DNA of 8,062 bases, from contig JAISOC010000088.1 of NCBI GenBank assembly GCA_031275915.1, positions 1 to 8,062 of the forward strand. Reading direction: 5' to 3'. The DNA is from Holosporales bacterium (lineage in GTDB: Bacteria; Pseudomonadota; Alphaproteobacteria; RUG11792). The notes below the pieces were generated by a model. The model was given only the letters and a program-made list of their open reading frames with translations. It did not search any database and was not told the DNA's origin. Of the stretch, positions 6,193-8,062 are shown piece after piece; the first letter of the stretch is position 1; every line of letters starts with the position of its first letter. The translations under genes were made by a program, and so were the position numbers.

Positions 6193-7719
6193 CTATACCC
6201 TTTTAAAATGACCATATCTTTCAGATATACTGCGAGTGTTTACAACACAATCTGATAGTGTTTCTTTCAATTTTTTTTCAAAAAAATCGAGGATTTCATC
6301 TCCAATCTCAATATGAGTAATATCAATTGGTTCTTCTCCAAGACCATGCATGTCCCAAATTTGAAGTTCGTTTATGTTAATACAAGCAGACTTTTTTGCT
6401 ATCAGGCATGAAATCATTGGAGCGCAACTTTTCCCGTTTACAATATCGTTTGCTCTAATTTTCGTTTGAAATATCCTGAAAAACAACATTTTAGAACCCA
6501 TTATCAGATCTATCTCAGAATACAATTTAGTTCCTTGAAATTCGTATTCATAAACCATGCCCTTGAGATGTTGTTGTTCTTGTAAAAAAGAACAATTTTT
6601 TTGTAACCATGAATAGATGTTTTTACAGTGATGATACTTATAAAAATCAATATTGGATATATCAATTAGGGCAGTTTCAGAAATATTTTGTTCGTTGCTT
6701 AAGAACCCATGTAGAAGTATTTTGTATAAACCTCGTAGTGCACGCGATTCTTCGTTATATGCAACAGGGTGCAAATTAAGACATTTTGATATGTAAAAAT
6801 CACACGGATCGTTCATCAACAATTCCACGTCTTTTGTTGAAATTTTGTGAGGGACTTGAAATTGAATTTCTTTAAAATCACGAAGCGACTTGTTAAGGGG
6901 TGTTCTAGAAGTCCACTGAATAGGATCGCATTTGTGAGTTATCATATATTCATGTAAAATTTTACTGCTTTGTGCATTTGCTCCACCTATCTTTGATGGA
7001 AATGTGATGAATGTTTCTTTCTTATATATCGAGTATTGAAAAACGCATCTTGCAAATTCTTGTTCATCTCTGCTGGTTCTGAGGCCAAGGCTCTTTCTTA
7101 TGGAGTCATGTAACCAGTAGGACCCTTGGCAGCCATAGTTCCAAATTGATTCGATCATATTGGACAAAATAACCACATCTGTATTAGATTCTCGGAAATT
7201 TCTCGGATGAACAACTAAAATTGTGTTTCCAAATCTTGCTTTCAAAAGCGTAGGAAAAACTTTATCGGGAGTTACTACGCATATTGTTTTTTTTCGATTT
7301 TTTTCTTTTATATCGGCAATACAATCGATTTCCTCAAAAAAATCATTTGTTTGAAAAATAGTTGGATTGCTGGGAGAAATTCTCAAAGTTTCCTCGAAGT
7401 TAGCATTTATATCCTCGAAAAGATTACAATCAAGTAATTTCATCCCAAGGAGAATATTCTTCCAGTTTGAATATAGTATCTTTAAAAATTCTGCTCTTTT
7501 TTCCCAGTGAACTGCCAGGTAATTGGCTTTGTCTATTGCATCACTTAACTGGCCAACAGAAATGTTGTGTAGCTGTAATTCATCTATAGCTATAGCCAGG
7601 TCTGTTGCTTTTTCTTCTAATTTTCTGCTATTTGGAATCAATTCAGCTTTCTTAATAAAATCAGCCAATAGAGAGATCTTCTGATTTTTGGATATCTCAA
7701 TCACTTTAAGGTAAACCAA
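6193..7719 (-). CDS. addB: Reduced AddB-like double-strand-break repair protein, probably catalytically degenerate
   Basis: Recognised by segments that match alphaproteobacterial AddB in order: DELQLHNIS..LAVHWEKRAEFLKIL (about 46-82; the N-terminal part of the helicase-like region), VVILSNMIESIW (182-193), SYWLHDSIRKSLGLRTSRDEQEFA (200-223), the start of the nuclease domain ISTKDVELLMNDPCDFYISKCL (293-314), and the C-terminal RYGHFKRV, matching the family's YDHLARV end. Normal AddB is about 1000 residues; this protein has 508, with large stretches missing from the N-terminal and middle regions. In the PD-(D/E)xK nuclease domain the usual 'LIH' histidine, and the D and K of the 'DYKTG' motif, appear replaced (RGLYKILL at 329-336; FRIFQTK at 414-420). 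The start is uncertain: TTG 7719 is the listed choice, GTG 7704 is possible, and the frame is open to about 7809 without a good start. It heads an operon with tpiA. The unbroken frame argues for a kept, non-nucleolytic role. No addA is in the window. Confidence 0.7.
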   Translation of the reverse strand: MVYLKVIEISKNQKISLLADFIKKAELIPNSRKLEEKATDLAIAIDELQLHNISVGQLSDAIDKANYLAVHWEKRAEFLKILYSNWKNILLGMKLLDCNLFEDINANFEETLRISPSNPTIFQTNDFFEEIDCIADIKEKNRKKTICVVTPDKVFPTLLKARFGNTILVVHPRNFRESNTDVVILSNMIESIWNYGCQGSYWLHDSIRKSLGLRTSRDEQEFARCVFQYSIYKKETFITFPSKIGGANAQSSKILHEYMITHKCDPIQWTSRTPLNKSLRDFKEIQFQVPHKISTKDVELLMNDPCDFYISKCLNLHPVAYNEESRALRGLYKILLHGFLSNEQNISETALIDISNIDFYKYHHCKNIYSWLQKNCSFLQEQQHLKGMVYEYEFQGTKLYSEIDLIMGSKMLFFRIFQTKIRANDIVNGKSCAPMISCLIAKKSACININELQIWDMHGLGEEPIDITHIEIGDEILDFFEKKLKETLSDCVVNTRSISERYGHFKRV

Positions 7720-8020
7720 TTTATGCGACCATATTTTCGTTAATTTCTCAACATTTGATATTGAAATGCAAGAAATAAACTTGCAAAATTTGCACCTGTG
7801 GCAATATTTCTACACGCATTTACAATGCGTAACTCGTTGTAGATAAAATTTTATACGAATTTTCTGTATTCTATGATAATAATGTTGCACAATCTGGGGG
7901 AGCGGGGTTTATGGGAGAAATTCACTAAACCAGAAAACATAGCAAATCTACCAAATGATTTAATCAGAAGTAGCTAATGTGTTATACAATATGTGACTTT
8001 AGATTTATTAAATATTAAGT
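7720..8020. other. Gene-poor AT-rich region with small palindromes
   Basis: About 300 bases without a confident gene, presumably carrying the addB-tpiA promoter, for which I could not pick clear boxes. It contains a cluster of palindromes (see the next entry), an unusually G-rich patch at 7896-7915 (runs of five, four and three G), and a 34-codon plus-strand ORF at 7873-7977 (MIIMLHNLGERG...). That ORF has no ribosome site or recognisable family, and it may be a decayed gene fragment or chance. Confidence 0.5.
7767..7830. promoter_or_regulatory. Palindrome cluster upstream of addB (candidate operator)
   Basis: Three perfect small inverted repeats lie within 64 bases: TGCAAG/CTTGCA with seven bases between (7767-7785), the overlapping 13-bp palindrome TGCAAA-A-TTTGCA (7782-7794), and ACGCATT-TAC-AATGCGT (7814-7830, a 7-bp stem). 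None is followed by a T-run, so they look more like protein-binding sites or cruciform elements than terminators. They lie 48-111 bases upstream of the addB start, where a promoter is expected. Confidence 0.3.
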
Positions 8021-8062
8021 ATGCAAAAGTCGCGGAAGGTGCCATTTAGAATTCTGACGATC
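8021..8062 (+). CDS. Possible start of an unidentified gene, cut by the right edge
   Basis: From ATG 8021 the frame MQKSRKVPFRILTI is open to the last base. The preceding 40 bases are very AT-rich and could hold a promoter, while the first codons are richer in GC than the spacer before them. No ribosome binding site is visible and 14 codons are too few to recognise a family. Minus-strand frames through the same bases are also open, so the call is weak. Confidence 0.22.
   Translation, partial: MQKSRKVPFRILTI

Noticed and set aside
7720..7809. N-terminal extension of addB with a cysteine-rich CHRCKFCKF stretch resembling a metal-binding motif
   Set aside because: The frame is open but has no ATG, GTG or TTG start before the stop at 7812-7810, and the palindromes there suggest non-coding DNA.
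7896..7915. G-quadruplex
   Set aside because: Only three runs of three or more G are present; a standard quadruplex needs four.
1..8062. CRISPR array, insertion sequence, phage genes
   Set aside because: No regularly spaced repeats, transposase motifs, or phage structural or integrase genes were seen on either strand.

Overview
The window is AT-rich, gene-dense DNA that most resembles a reduced, probably host-associated alphaproteobacterium (Holosporales/Rickettsiales-like by inference). The evidence is an AddB-type protein of the alphaproteobacterial kind, a MarR regulator of the alphaproteobacterial LdtR-like type, a shortened triosephosphate isomerase, and an effector- or lanthipeptide-synthetase-like fragment at the left edge. 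No insertion sequence, CRISPR array or rRNA was seen. One tRNA is present.

Left part (1-1912): a 5'-truncated protein carries a 'GWKLHIS' start like that of the OspF/SpvC-type lyase domain of class III/IV lanthionine synthetases. It is followed on the same strand by an AI-2E family membrane transporter. The short gap between them encodes, in another frame, a peptide that closely echoes an internal stretch of the transporter, which may be a duplication scar. tRNA-Leu(CAG), with encoded CCA, converges on the transporter.

Middle (1942-5377): dapA (lysine/diaminopimelate synthesis) is on the minus strand, preceded by a possible 13-codon lysine-rich leader ORF. A MarR-family regulator lies upstream of it on the same strand. 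Divergent from marR is a two-gene operon of a soluble histidine kinase and a response regulator of unusual layout: an N-terminal XRE helix-turn-helix followed by a C-terminal Rcp1-like receiver. The roughly 200-bp divergent region has a 9-bp inverted repeat bracketing the marR promoter, a good promoter for the kinase operon, and three copies of the heptamer TAACTGT. This suggests that the MarR protein may control both sides.

Right part (5378-8062): a minus-strand operon of a strongly shortened AddB-like protein, whose nuclease residues appear lost, and tpiA, which starts one base after the addB stop. It ends in a branched hairpin plus T-rich tract. Upstream of it lie about 300 bases with several small palindromes and no confident gene, then what may be the first 14 codons of another gene running off the right edge.

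Candidates for something new are the HTH-receiver/kinase pair with its shared operator region, the free-standing lyase-like domain protein, and the retained but apparently inactive AddB.
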